A stretch of 64,000 bases of DNA. Origin: Filobasidium wieringae. Taxonomy: Eukaryota; Basidiomycota; Tremellomycetes; Filobasidiales; Filobasidiaceae. This document shows, piece after piece, positions 36,101 to 47,226 of this stretch. The stretch spans positions 1 through 64,000 of the forward strand of contig BCIV01000020.1 in assembly GCA_001600055.1 (NCBI GenBank), read 5' to 3'. The first letter of the stretch is position 1, and every line of letters begins with the position of its first letter. The notes below the pieces were generated by a model. It was not told the DNA's origin. It did not search any database and saw nothing but the letters and a program-made list of their open reading frames with translations. A program made the position numbers and the translations under genes.

Positions 36101-36790
36101 ATTTCCGGAGCGGTAGGTCGCCGACCGCGAAGACCGCGACAGCTCGACCGCTTGATCTCATTTCTGCTCGCTCAGATCCTTTCACATCGACGAATGGAAT
36201 ACGGTCTGGGCCATGCGTTGCTCGAGTACCTGAAATGGGTTCCATTCTTCTTCGTCTTCTTCGGCGGTATCAGCTACCACGTGTCGACAGCTCTTCTCGC
36301 TCATATGGTTGGATATAACAGTCAGTCCCTGGTTGATATATAGTTGCTGAACAGCCTGGATAATGCCCCGTACATTCTTGCTCTGCGTTACAGTGCTATG
36401 GGCGGGGACCGTCAAGGAAGTTGAAGTTTCGTAGGTTTGCATGGGATCCAGCCTGCCCAGCGCTATCCTGACATCCGATTTCCCAACAAAGCAACTTTTT
36501 CAAAGAGATCCCTCACATCCTCAAGAAATTCTGGCCCCTCTACTTGATATGCTTGAGCCTGATCGCAGCGATTATCGTGATGACGATGGATTTCATTCCT
36601 AAAGGGTATAGGATTCTGGGATTCGTTGATATCGCTCCATTCGGTATCGTGGTTGGTTCTCACATATTACTACCGCTCGTGTTGAACCGTAAGTGTTGGA
36701 AGCCGCTACGATGTCGGGATCTGGGTTGACTTTGTTCATCGTCACACAGCTTGGTTGATGAAGTTCCGTAAGTCCCTGTTCCGTCTCTAA
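33154..36790 (+). CDS. Membrane glycosyltransferase family 2, fungal polysaccharide-synthase-like
   Basis: A multi-pass GT2 enzyme of a family widespread in fungi, related in fold to chitin and cellulose synthases; its product is not known. The first exons are 33154-33428 and 33492-34120, with in-frame junctions followed to the end. A cytosolic N-terminal region of about 200 residues precedes a membrane segment (APITTGLAIILAMAIAG). The catalytic domain has FTVIVPVYKEG, PTVESLNKAITTYE, FKKASNMNFGF, LLLIVDCDTR (the DxD), FVGHNAFLRW and WSESHVSE followed by DFDVSL. KWQKYAYGCSELLF-like residues after 35740 correspond to the Q/RxxRW-type region. Four or five C-terminal helices follow (VVFVIAGN, WVPFFFVFFGG, LICLSLIAAIIVMT, GIVVGSHILLPL). 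The last exon encodes WLMKFRKSLFRL and stop at 36790. About ten introns, all short. The divergent GH16 neighbour suggests a cell-wall or capsule locus. Confidence 0.88.
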
Positions 36791-38184
36791 CGTGTTCCAA
36801 GAAGCGTTCACTGATATCGCATTGGCTGGAAGATTTCTGAACCCAACGGAGATGAACTGTATGGCACAGCGATACAGGTGGTGTAGATGGAGAGGTAGGG
36901 TAGTCGGATCTCGCAGGTGTAAAAGATACTTTCTGTTTAGCTCCAGTTTTTGGGTATTTCCGGTTTCGGGATCGGTGTAGCTTTTGTATGATCGTGCGAT
37001 AGGTTTCGTTGTTCCTGATATGATCGATTGTGTAGTGAGCGGGAAGATGGTGAGGGATGGGATAATTGGGACCAGCGGGGAAAGAAGTCCAGGCTATATG
37101 TGATCTGATGGCTTGTCGAAATTCTTCGAGATATGGTGTCATATCATCGCAATGGTCAAGTCTTCAGGTATAACCATGTGCTTGTCTATAGGGACTTTTG
37201 TTGAGTAACGGTATCGGCATACTATGGAAAAAGCAATCAAATATCAGTAAAAAATCAGAAATAAAGTTTCGGCATGATAGCAACTCACCTCGATTTTTCA
37301 ACATATAGGTCAAGCAACAAACTAAAAGCGACTATACTCAACGACAAGATCACTTGAAAGCCCTGCGTTCGACCAGAGATCAAAGTGGCCACCTATGTCA
37401 GACCGCTAGCCTTGGGCCTAGCTCAAGCGGTCGTGTTGCACCGAAAGAGACGTCCAGCTGGCATCTCTGATATCAATCCCGCACGTCGAAGTCCTCGTCG
37501 TAAAACAATGCCCAGAATTTCTAGCCGAACCTTCGATGATATGCTTACAACGGGTTCTGGACAGGCCGAGCAGGACAGATTTGGATATTCGATCAGGCCG
37601 AGGCACGATCTGACATCTTGCTTTCGTTCATAGGGCAGAAATAAATCTCGTCCGCCTGTCAGTCGTCGTTGACGATTTGCCGAGAGAGAAAGAGAGATCT
37701 GATGAGTTATCTGGTATGGGGATGTGATGGCAAACGGCAAGTCTGTTTTAGTCTCAGTCGACCAGTTGACTGGACGGTGATACGTGATGTTGTGATGTTG
37801 TCGCGCCCCGAGACTCTGCAGCTGAACGACGGTGGCATCGTTCCTCCGTTTGTCAATGTGTAGTGACTAGTGACTCATACGTGTGATCCTGGTCGCTATC
37901 AGTGGAGCTAGTTCAGTCAGTGAGAACGACATGGTATAGCTACATCGATCATGTAGGTATCCAACCTCGCAGTGCACCATGAATCCAATATTAGCACGGG
38001 CAGTGACAGTAAATAGACCTGGACCGTCACCTATGACGACGCTCGACGGCAACTGCAGCTCATCATCCACCAGAGCTGCATTGCCATTTCTACATCGACA
38101 TCCCCAGCTCTTCCAACACTCGACTGACTCTAAACACACCCACTACAATAACCACAACACATCCCACATCCACCATCAAACACC
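36791..38184. other. Intergenic region between GT2 and DUG3
   Basis: 1.4 kb without a gene that can be named. On the minus strand 37394-37290 could encode a hydrophobic segment (VATLISGRTQGFQVILS, then a Leu-rich run), perhaps part of a small membrane protein, but no start, stop or family could be fixed. Confidence 0.4.
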
Positions 38185-39357
38185 ATGTGTCGTTGGTTCA
38201 CCTACCTTGGCCACGAGCCTCAACTACTCGAAGACGTCCTGCTCCGTCCGTCTCATTCCATCGTCAAACAGAGTAAGTCGTGCGAGTGTGAAATACGACC
38301 AGCCAGAACCTAACCGCATTCTACCTAAACCCAGTCGACGAACACTTTCTTCCCCCCGGTCACACTTCGTTCGACCCTTCCAGCGCGATCACCTCCGAGA
38401 CCAAGCAATACCTCGCCCCCTCCTCCGCCAATGATTCCGGCTCACCCAACCCTCTGACGAACATGGACGGGTTCGGGATCTGTTGGTGGTCTGATGCGTT
38501 CGAGGAGTACAACTCTGGGGTCAAGGGAGACGTCCGACCGGTCATCTACAAGAACACTCGTCCTCCTCTCAACGACCTCGTTTTGAGGAGCTTAGCTAGA
38601 GGTGTTCAGACCAAGGCTGTGGTGGCTCATATTCGAGCTGGTACCGGTGAGTACAGTCTGCATGCATTCGACCAGCCAACCACTCCCGCTGACAAGGCAC
38701 GACCTACTCCTGCCAGGGCTTACTCCCGTCGTTGAGACCAACTGCCATCCCTTTCCCTTTGGCCGATCCGTCTTCTGCCATAACGGAGTACTGGGATCGT
38801 TCCACCTCTTCAAAGCTCGTCTCCTCGCGCTCTTGCCTATCCGGTACCAAGTCGCCATCCTCGGCACGACCGATAGCGAGCACATCGCCGCCCTCTATTT
38901 CTATCATCTCTACGGGGAAGACGGAGTGTGGGAAGACGTCGTGGATACCGAATCGATGGCGTTGGCCATGCGCAAGACCCTCTCCAAGCTCGAACGACTC
39001 AAGGCGGAAGCGGAGGGGGACGGACCGGTGGAACACAACGCTCTCAACCTCCTGGTCAATTCCGGTTCTTCCGCCATCGCCATCCGGTACGCCTCTCCTG
39101 CGGGCCACGAAGCCCCCTCGCTGTACTACTCGACGTCGGCGGGTGCCGATCTCAATCGAAAGTTCAAGGGACATCCGGACGAGGGGAAACCGGGCGCACC
39201 TACCAGCGAGGGAGGAAGGGAGAAGGAGGATCATGGGAAACACGTGATCATCGCGAGCGAACCGACGACGTTCAAGTCGGAGGATTGGGAGTTGATCCCT
39301 GCGGGGAAGATGGTCGTGGTGGATGGCGACTTGGATTTGAAGATCGAGTCGCTATGA
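38185..39357 (+). CDS. DUG3: Dug3-like class II glutamine amidotransferase (glutathione degradation)
   Basis: The amidotransferase subunit of the Dug2-Dug3 complex, which in yeast cleaves glutathione in the cytosol. Exons 38185-38272, 38335-38646 and 38717-39357 join in frame to 346 residues. The N-terminus MCRWFTYLGHEPQLLEDVL puts Cys2 in the Ntn-hydrolase nucleophile position, exposed once Met1 is removed. IVKQIDEHFLPPGH spans intron 1, and DGFGICWW, VVAHIRAGTG, TNCHPFPFG and FCHNGVLG are the conserved substrate-binding loops. TTDSEHIAALYFYHL follows, and the C-terminal ASEPTTF...WELIPAGKMVVVD block is typical. It is one of several thiol/sulfur genes in the right part of the window. Confidence 0.93.
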
Positions 39358-39695
39358 GCGGAGTGGGGCCCGTGTGGTGGTAGATACGCTAGCCCTAGCA
39401 TATCCAGATGTAGACTCTCGGTACCACTTGCTGTACTCGATACCATCCATTTCGCTCTCTCGGCCACAATCGAACCAACGCTAGTGATGGTGAAATATGA
39501 GATGGTACGAATCACAATCCCCCGAACGCCGAGGAATACACCGAGCCGAGGATCTAAGTGAGCGAGATCACCTGATTATACGAGGAGCTTACCATGAAAG
39601 CCTCACCATTTATAAAGCAGCCATTGGATCGAGAACATCACCGCCAACGTCGAGATGTCATCTCCAACCTCTCACAACCGTAACACGCCACGACC

Positions 39696-40976
39696 ATGCT
39701 GCATCTCTGGCTCCTCCTGCTGTTCACATTGACGCTCACCCCGTTCGCACGGGCCGATCGATGGGTCGATATCTGGGGAACGATGCCGCAACTGACCGAG
39801 CCTGCCAACCTCCCACCAGCTCCGTTCAACGGTACCACCGGGGTCTTTCTCAATTCCACCCTGCGTCAGACGATTCAGGTGACTCTCCCTGCGAAACAGA
39901 TCCGGGTGAGGGTCTCTAACGTGTTCGGGGGGAGTGTTTTGCCCGTGACGGGGATGAGGATCGCCATGATCCCTGAGGGGATGACGTTGGGGACGGGAGC
40001 GATCGTGCCGGAGAGTTCCATGGCGATAACGTTCTCGGGGAACGAGTCCATCACGATCCCCACCGGTTCTCAAGTCGTCTCCGACCCCATCCCCTTCGAG
40101 GTCACGGCGAAGGGGAACCTGTCCCTGTCTCTCTACCTGGACGGTGGTCAGGAAGCGTTCGCCATGACCTCGCACCCAGGGTCCCGGACGACGAGCTGGA
40201 TGGGAGCGGGGGATCAGACTGGGGTTTATAACCTGACCGGGTCAGAGGTGCAGAGCGTGGCGCATTGGTACTTTATCAGTGCGGTCGAAGGATGGGTCGA
40301 TGAGGCGGCGGGGGCACTGATCATTGTGGGGGACAGCATAACGGACGGTCGCGGGTCCACTACGAACGGGAACGATCGATGGCCCGACCGGTTGGTCGGT
40401 CGATTCCAAGCGGACGATCGTACCCGTGGAATCTCCGTGATCAACGAGGCAGCGGGAGGGAACAGGATCCTAGCGGATGGACTGGGACCGAACGCGCTGG
40501 GCCGGATCGACCGGGACGTCCTCGCTCGAACGGGGGCGAGGTACGCGATGATCTTTGAAGGCGTGAACGATATCGGGACCGCCTCGAACGATTCACTCGC
40601 CCAGGAAGAGGTCGGGGATAAACTCATCCAAGCGTTCGATCAGATCATCACCCGAGTCCACGCCCAGCGTATTCCCATCTTCGGAGGGACGATCACCCCC
40701 TTCTCCGGGAACGTCACCATCCAACCCTACTCCGACCCTACTCGGGAACGGACCCGTCAACGCGTGAACGCGTGGATAAGGACGAGCGGGAGGTTCGACC
40801 ATGTGGTCGATTTCGACATGGTCGTGAGGGATCCCAACGATCCTTCCCGGTTGCTGGCAAGGTACGATAGTGGGGATTACCTCCACCCGAATCCTCTGGC
40901 GTATGGGAAGATGGCGGATGCGTTCGATCTGAGCGTGTTTGAGAGGTTCAAGGATGGGGTGGATGGGTATGATTGA
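39696..40976 (+). CDS. Secreted SGNH/GDSL-type hydrolase
   Basis: A single uninterrupted 426-residue frame. The first about 20 residues (MLHLWLLLLFTLTLTPFARA) form a signal peptide with a plausible AxA-like cut before DRW. The SGNH blocks are clear: IIVGDSITDG (nucleophile Ser214), AAGGNRIL (Gly), FEGVNDIG (Asn) and DYLHPNPLAYG (Asp394, His397). Several N-glycosylation sequons occur in the first half. Such enzymes are extracellular esterases or lipases acting on acyl or acetyl esters; the substrate cannot be told from sequence. Absence of introns is unusual here, where neighbours carry 2-12. Confidence 0.93.
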   Translation: MLHLWLLLLFTLTLTPFARADRWVDIWGTMPQLTEPANLPPAPFNGTTGVFLNSTLRQTIQVTLPAKQIRVRVSNVFGGSVLPVTGMRIAMIPEGMTLGTGAIVPESSMAITFSGNESITIPTGSQVVSDPIPFEVTAKGNLSLSLYLDGGQEAFAMTSHPGSRTTSWMGAGDQTGVYNLTGSEVQSVAHWYFISAVEGWVDEAAGALIIVGDSITDGRGSTTNGNDRWPDRLVGRFQADDRTRGISVINEAAGGNRILADGLGPNALGRIDRDVLARTGARYAMIFEGVNDIGTASNDSLAQEEVGDKLIQAFDQIITRVHAQRIPIFGGTITPFSGNVTIQPYSDPTRERTRQRVNAWIRTSGRFDHVVDFDMVVRDPNDPSRLLARYDSGDYLHPNPLAYGKMADAFDLSVFERFKDGVDGYD

Positions 40977-41047
40977 TGGGGGGGTCATGGTTTTGTATCG
41001 TATCGACCGCTGTTAGGAGATTGTCGTCATATAATCATCTTTGACGG

Positions 41048-41314
41048 TCACGTGAGGGAGATTGAATGTCGATTCGCGGTAACGTCGACGTCTACCATCT
41101 GCTAGCTGCTGGCCTACTGGAGCTACGAGGATATCTCCAGATCCAACAATACGACATCCATCTCAACGAGACGTCGAACTCGGGCAACGTTTCCTTGCGC
41201 GATGACTCTTTCGCACGATGACTGATCATGTTGTTGGCAATGACAATAGCGGCTCGGAGCGGAGGTAGTCGAGGTCGGCTATCGGATGTTCACGTGTCGC
41301 ACGTGTCGCACGTG
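41048..41314. promoter_or_regulatory. CACGTG box cluster upstream of sulfite oxidase
   Basis: A full palindrome TCACGTGA lies at 41048-41055. A perfect 9-bp tandem repeat places CACGTG at 41291-41296, 41300-41305 and 41309-41314. CACGTG is the binding core of Cbf1-type bHLH regulators, which control sulfur-assimilation genes in yeasts. The nearest downstream gene is sulfite oxidase, 400 bp away. The regulatory role is inferred. Confidence 0.5.
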
Positions 41315-41717
41315 TCTCGGCAGGAAGAGACCGGGTATCGTGCCAGTACCGGCATCGCTCGTCTCGTCGATATCGAGTCCATTTTTCGTGTCGAGTCTGC
41401 GTTGGGGAGAGCTGAGAACAGGGCAAATGCGGTCGATAAAGCGTCATTGTGGATGGTCAGGATGGTACAATGGGCCAATAGTGCGACCAGGCAAGCACGT
41501 CGAAGTGCATCCAAGCTTCCCTGACTCTGCGTTCGAGGTTGAGCGATGTGAAGATGCAGTCGATGCAGGTGGAGGTCGCGTTCACGTCATCAACCGGAAT
41601 AGTTTGGTCGTTCGTGATGACGTGAAAACGGTTGATAAGCAGCGATCTTATAACACACAGCGCTCTCTTCACCGTCCCACGTCCCCCTCGACATCATCCA
41701 CCACCACCAGCACCACC

Positions 41718-44663
41718 ATGGAGACCTCCATCACCCCCCTCAACCCATTCACGACAGACCCCACCCACCCCCAGTACATCTCGGACGACCAACTCCCCCC
41801 CGCCCGCGGTCACTTCAGAAACGCTCTCGATCAGGGCGACAACCCTTCCCACGCCCCCGTCCAGCAGCACGACAAGCCTCCCAAGGATTTCGAGCAGTTT
41901 GTGGGACGGTTCGATCATGCGCTCGTCCACGGGGAGGGAGCTGGGTTGACCAAGGGTGCGGGCGGGAGGGAGGAGGCGAGGAAGAGGTTGGCGGAGGCTT
42001 TCCCTTCGGAGAGTCAGCTCGGTTGGTACGGCTACATCGACGTCAGTACTCGTCGTTCCCTTCAACCTGGTCGCATTCGCTGAGCAAGTCACGGCTAGTG
42101 GGCGAACAACCCGGAAATGACGGCCAGAGCGGAGAAAGAACTCGCGTGAGTCGTCCTTCCCCTTGCTCTTCTTGTTCCTTCCTAGCGTTCCCCCACTGAA
42201 CGCTCCCCTGGTTCTTGTCGACAGCACCCACACGTTCACAGACCCACCGGAGTTTCAACTGGATCCTTTACCTCATACCAACGTGAGCCCCGACGAGCAT
42301 CCTTTCGCTCTCGTCGCCTTCGCCTCCGCTCTCCCAGCCTATCCTACTCTTCTTCCCCTCTTCTCCTCTTCTCCCACCTTATCCTCCTCTTCTGCTCTTC
42401 TTCTCTTCCGCTCCCTCCTTCTCTTCTCCACCGCTCTCTTCTCTTCTCCAACGCTCTCTTCTCTTGTCCTTCCTTCTCGTCTCCTGCCCTGCCTTTCCCC
42501 TCCCAAGTCCTCCCCTAGCTCGAACTGACCCCCACAACCGCACGCAACACAGCCCATCCTCCTCGGACATCGGTTCAAGCAGTACCACCACGCCCTAGGC
42601 CCCAGTCTGGACAAGATGCCACAGGAGAGCTGGACCATCGTCAAACGGGAAAAGGCGGAGGATATGGTCAGTCACGTCGTCCGCTCCGTCGACCCCCAAA
42701 CCCCCGCTGAACTGGAACCCTTCATTCCCCCCGCTGACCGTATCCCTTCATCCCCCCCCGCGTCTGCGTGCCTAGCTGATGGTCCTGGACTTTCCAAACA
42801 ACTGCGAACCCCCGAGGGATAAACTCATGCGTTCCCATATAACCCCCAATGAGTACCATTACATCCGGAACCACGGCGGGATCCCCACGATCACTGACCC
42901 TTCCGCCTATTCCTTCGCCGTCACCGGGTTGGTAGGGCGGGAAGGGAGGTTGACTCTGGACGATCTGAAGGATCCCGAGTTGTTTGAACAACGGGAAGTT
43001 CCGATCACCCTGCAGGTACGCCCGCCGTCCCCTCGTTCAGCCCTTTTCGTTGAGGAGGGATAGACTGATNGGGTTCACCGGAGCGACTAGTGTTCCGGGA
43101 CGAGAAGGATCGAACAGATAGATCTTTATCCTGGGATCGGGGATGAGCTATTGAGTGCCGTGAGTTTCGTGGTCCCGGTCCATGTCGACATGTCGCGGGA
43201 ACGTCTGGACTGATCCCCCACCGCTTTGCACTTCTAGCCATGGGCCGAAGGAGCCATCGGAACGGCCGTCTATAAGGTGAGTTCGTCGCTGCCCCTTGCC
43301 CCCGGACCTCGCAGCTGATACCTCCACCCGCACCAGGGAGTCACGTTGAAGAGCGTACTGGATCATTTCGGAGGGGCCAAACGGGAAGGTCTGCACGTCG
43401 AAGCCATAGGCGCCGATACTTATTTCAAAAAGGGAAAACTCTCAAACTGTTCGTCGACCTAGCTAGCCTTGTCCATCTCGCACGGGAGCTGATCCTTCCT
43501 GCCCGAATCCATACGTCGCGGTAGACGCCGTCTCGATCCCCATGAGAAAGGCTAAACATGAAGACGTCCTGCTCGCTTGGGAGATGAACGGGGAGCCGCT
43601 ACCTAAATCACACGGCGCTCCGTTACGTCTCGTAGTCCCCGGGTTCATCGGTGCGAGGTGAGCCATCTCGTTCGTCTTTGAGCATCCACGAGATCCAGTC
43701 GACCGACCTCGGCCCTGATCCCCCCCCAGGTCAACGAAATGGGTCGTCTCCATAAACGTCCTACCGGAACCCAGCTCGGGTCCCGTGCAGAGGCAAGAAT
43801 ATCTCTACTGGAATTCCCAGGTTGGGAAACACAACGAGCTCTTTTCCAGCGGATGTGAGTCTCGTCTCGGGTTGGATATCGCGGGTCGGTCGCGCTCACC
43901 GGGTGCTCCCGCGCATAGTCTCCATCCAAGCCATGCCAGTCTCCTCTGCCCTCCTCGTGCCCAGGGACAAGCAGGTGGTCATCCACGACGGTTTCATCCA
44001 TTGCGAAGGATGGGCTTATACCGGAGGCACGGACACGTGGATCGAGCGGGTGGAGGTGTCGGCCGATGGGGGTTTCGTCTGGCACGAGGTTCCACAGGAA
44101 AACATGTCGCCCAAGTATTACGGCTGTATGCGGTTGTGGCACTTCGAGTTGCCCGTACAGTCCGAGGGTTGGGTGAGTCCGCGAGGGGATCGGGATGTCG
44201 CGAATGGACCAGGGCTGATCGTGACGACCTCCCTTTGACAGTTGGAGTTGGTAGTCAGGGGATGGGGTAGGCCTTCGAGTTGGTCACGTCGGAAACCGCA
44301 ATACTGATCTCGATCGTTCCCTCAGATGACGCCCTCAAGAGCCAGCCGACTTATGTCAGATCCGCTTGGCAATGGGGTCTACACATCACAGTGAGTACAG
44401 GATTCTTCCACCGTCCCAACCCGCACTGACCAGTCCTCAACGTACAGTCCTCCGCACACCGAGTTCCCATCTACAGTGTGAACCGCACGTTACCTCTCAC
44501 TGCGAAACGCTTGAAGGCGTTCGAGGATCACGGCGTACCGTTTGAACCCCTGACCAAGCCTACCAGCTTCCCCGTCGAGTCACCGGAAGAGTATGATATG
44601 GCCATGAGGTCGAAAGGACCGAGGGACCCGGTCCCTTTCGAGTTTGTCAACGGGAAGTTCTAG
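41718..44663 (+). CDS. Molybdopterin-dependent sulfite oxidase family enzyme
   Basis: Expected to oxidise sulfite to sulfate using a molybdenum cofactor. About a dozen short exons were followed in frame from ATG 41718 to the stop at 44663. An extended N-terminus (to GWYGYID, then [16 protein letters not shown]) precedes the Moco domain: [46 protein letters not shown] then CSGTRR across an intron (Cys is the Mo ligand), [20 protein letters not shown], and [15 protein letters not shown] then STKWVVSI. The dimerisation domain has [15 protein letters not shown] and [13 protein letters not shown]. No cytochrome b5 domain is visible, so it resembles plant-type sulfite oxidases, or the electron partner is separate. 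One N at 43070 lies inside an intron. An intron at 42293-42550 is unusually long and pyrimidine-rich. Confidence 0.88.
42348..42516 (+). repeat. Pyrimidine-rich low-complexity tract inside a sulfite oxidase intron
   Basis: The + strand is dominated by irregular TCTTCTCC/CTCTTCTTCC units for about 170 bp, within a 258-bp intron; neighbouring introns are mostly 55-90 bp. The tract could form unusual (triplex-type) structure or reflect slippage expansion. Splice sites on either side are normal. Confidence 0.8.
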
Positions 44664-47226
44664 TCGACGGGACTTTGTCCCGTCCCGCGTCGGAAACAAC
44701 TGTATTGTAGATGCCCCTCGATCCAATTGAGCGAGTAATAAAGTTGATCGAGCTTTCGATCTCACGTCATGAAAATTGAAGAATTGTTTACATGGATCAG
44801 ATCGAGGTCACACATCTGGTTGTTCCAGCGTTCGAGACGGGCAACCTTCCGAGTTTAGCGCCTGGCGAGCTGTGGGAAGCTGTGGGTATTGGATTATATA
44901 GCGCTCTTGACTCCAATCTTGGGGACATTGAGCTAAGCGGCTGAGCTTTTCTGATCGTAAACGATAGAGATCGTGGCATTTGTGGCTGATCCGAAGATTG
45001 CAAGCTACGACTAATTATCGAGCAGAACGTCATCTCCTTGAGCGGTGTAGATCCCGAGAGGCGATCGCTTGTGATGAACTTGATATATATCGCGGATATG
45101 CTGTTTTTCAATCTGTAATGGGCAATCCTTCTCTGGTACGATCGTCGAAACAAGCTCGACCGTCGCTCCCGGCTGAGCGGAAAAAATGGATTCCCAGTCT
45201 GACTGACGCGCTTCAGTGCGCGAGGTAACCTTGATGCCCTACATCAGCGCGTGATATGATCCGGGCAAGCGTATGATGGAGACTGCTACATTCAGAGACA
45301 TCATAACCGTGGTCGATTGGCCAAGGGTCAATCAACGAAGCTTCACATCGACTATTCACGATCTAGCTGTCGTTGTCGAATGCGCCCAAAACTCTTATGG
45401 CGCTGAATAGAGGATTCGCCCTCCCTATCTCTGGCACGTATCGAATCAATCTTAAAGGATGTCCTTCTGATTGAAAAGATGCTGAACAACTTTCACAAAG
45501 AATACGATGATGGTGAGGCCTGACAAAAAGGCACTCCTATACGAGTAGGTACAATTGATACAAGGGTTCGCACATAGATTGAGCAAGACTTAGATTACTA
45601 TGTCACACCGCCTGTCGTATGGCAAAGCCTGGGACCTTGTGGGATCTAACACATCTTTCATACCCCAGCCTTAGACAGAGCAAGCAAATCGCCTAATTGT
45701 ATGGCTCCGCTTCGATACGTACGGTACGGGTCAACTACAGGCGCTTGCCGTAATGGCCGTCGAAACCGCTGCACATTTGTGTCTTGGAGTTAGGGAAGTC
45801 CTTAAGCTTTGAGCTTCTAAGTCTGCGGATCTGATCTGCTCCCGCCACTCATATATGTAACAGTCAGCTGCCGGTTCCAGTAGTCTACACACGGCGAGCG
45901 CGTTTAGGTACCGGTCTCCACGGCAATGAGAACATCAGTTCGTCCTCATTATGTCCTGTCGGGGAAAGACATCATACAAAATACAGCAACAATCTAATTA
46001 CTGTGTACTCAACCCGTCCCATAGACATCCAGATCTCACTAGGCTTTTGATGCTTTGTTTCGTCCCCCCTCATACCCTTGCAACTGATTCCGTTCAGAGA
46101 CTATGACAGCCGGAAGTCTTGATCGGAGATGGTCTGGAGATGGCTTTGGATCGGCGCCCACAACACCCTTCCCAACAACCTCCTCGTCATCGCTGGATCG
46201 TCTCAGGGTCCCTCTCTCTTTACCCCGGATCTGCTACCCGGCCACCCCTTCTTTGATCTCTCTGACAACATCATCGTCGGATCATTGCACGCTTCCTCTC
46301 TCTTTACCATGGATTCACTCCCTGACTTTGCCGGTCTCGCCAGATCCGTACAAGAATGGATTTCACATAAGCAGGGTGTAGCTGAGGATGTTAATTGTCA
46401 TTGAGGTTCCATCTGGCAGAACTCTATACCTTGACTCCTTTCAGGTTGTCACACCACATGCAAGGATCTGCCAACTATTCAACGTAAACTCATGAAGAAC
46501 CTGGCCAGGTTGTTCTTCTATGAACAGGTCAAGAACTGTCTAGAGGAATCTGACCCAAAGATTCTGATTGTACTATTGCGTCCAGACGACTCGCCCAACT
46601 ATACAAGGATTTGGATTGCTCAACAGCTTCAATAGCTTGTGGTTGCGTTCGTGGTTGCTTGTGGTCTAACCTTTGCAATGATTTTCCAAATACCTTTACC
46701 AATCCAGTCTTGATCCATGGTCAAGCAATCTTCCTGGGTGAACTATCTCACCCTCAATTTTCCACAACAGCCAGTAAAATGAGTTCCAGCACACCTAGTT
46801 TATTTGGGCAAGCCGTCTGGTCCAATCAAAAAAGTACCAATCAAGCAAGTACGCATCAAACAAGTGCGTTTCAAGTTCAAATTGACGGGTTTCCTGTACT
46901 CCTGCTACCAAATGAAAGCCTTCTCATTCCCAGCAACCTTGGATGGACCGCTGGGGATTTGTCCTTGTCCTTGTTCTGTCAGTCTTGGTTCCACATCTCA
47001 CTCATACAGCTCCCTCTTCTTGCGTTGCAAAGGTAAAGGGCGCATGTATCAGTCGGTGTGCGTGATTAATTCCTGGACCTGCTTCAACTGTTGCTGGACC
47101 AGGATCAGATTGTGCAAATTTCGATTACCAACAGATGCTGTGAATCGTTGATTCATCACCGCTTCTTGAGTTTGGTGTTTGAACACCATGACTGGCTTAG
47201 AATTTCATTTCTTTTACGAGATCGTC
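44664..47226. other. 2.6-kb intergenic stretch with a possible uncharacterised spliced gene
   Basis: Most of this stretch is unremarkable. Between about 46129 and 46635 on the + strand, two open segments have protein-like content: one ending in ASSLFTMDSLPDFAGLARSV (stop at 46404), and one from 46447 to the stop at 46635 reading CLEESDPKILIVLLRPDDSP. An acceptor-like TTTCAG precedes the second, so they may be exons of one product. A basic repeated segment (VPIKQVRIKQVRFKFK) occurs near 46833. No family was recognised; a decayed mobile element is an alternative. Confidence 0.3.

Noticed and set aside
36660..37142. 160-codon minus-strand frame after the GT2 gene
   Set aside because: It overlaps the last GT2 exons on the opposite strand and has no recognisable domain.
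39696..40175. Long minus-strand frames inside the GDSL gene
   Set aside because: They are produced by the biased GC-rich codon use of the + strand gene and lack motifs.
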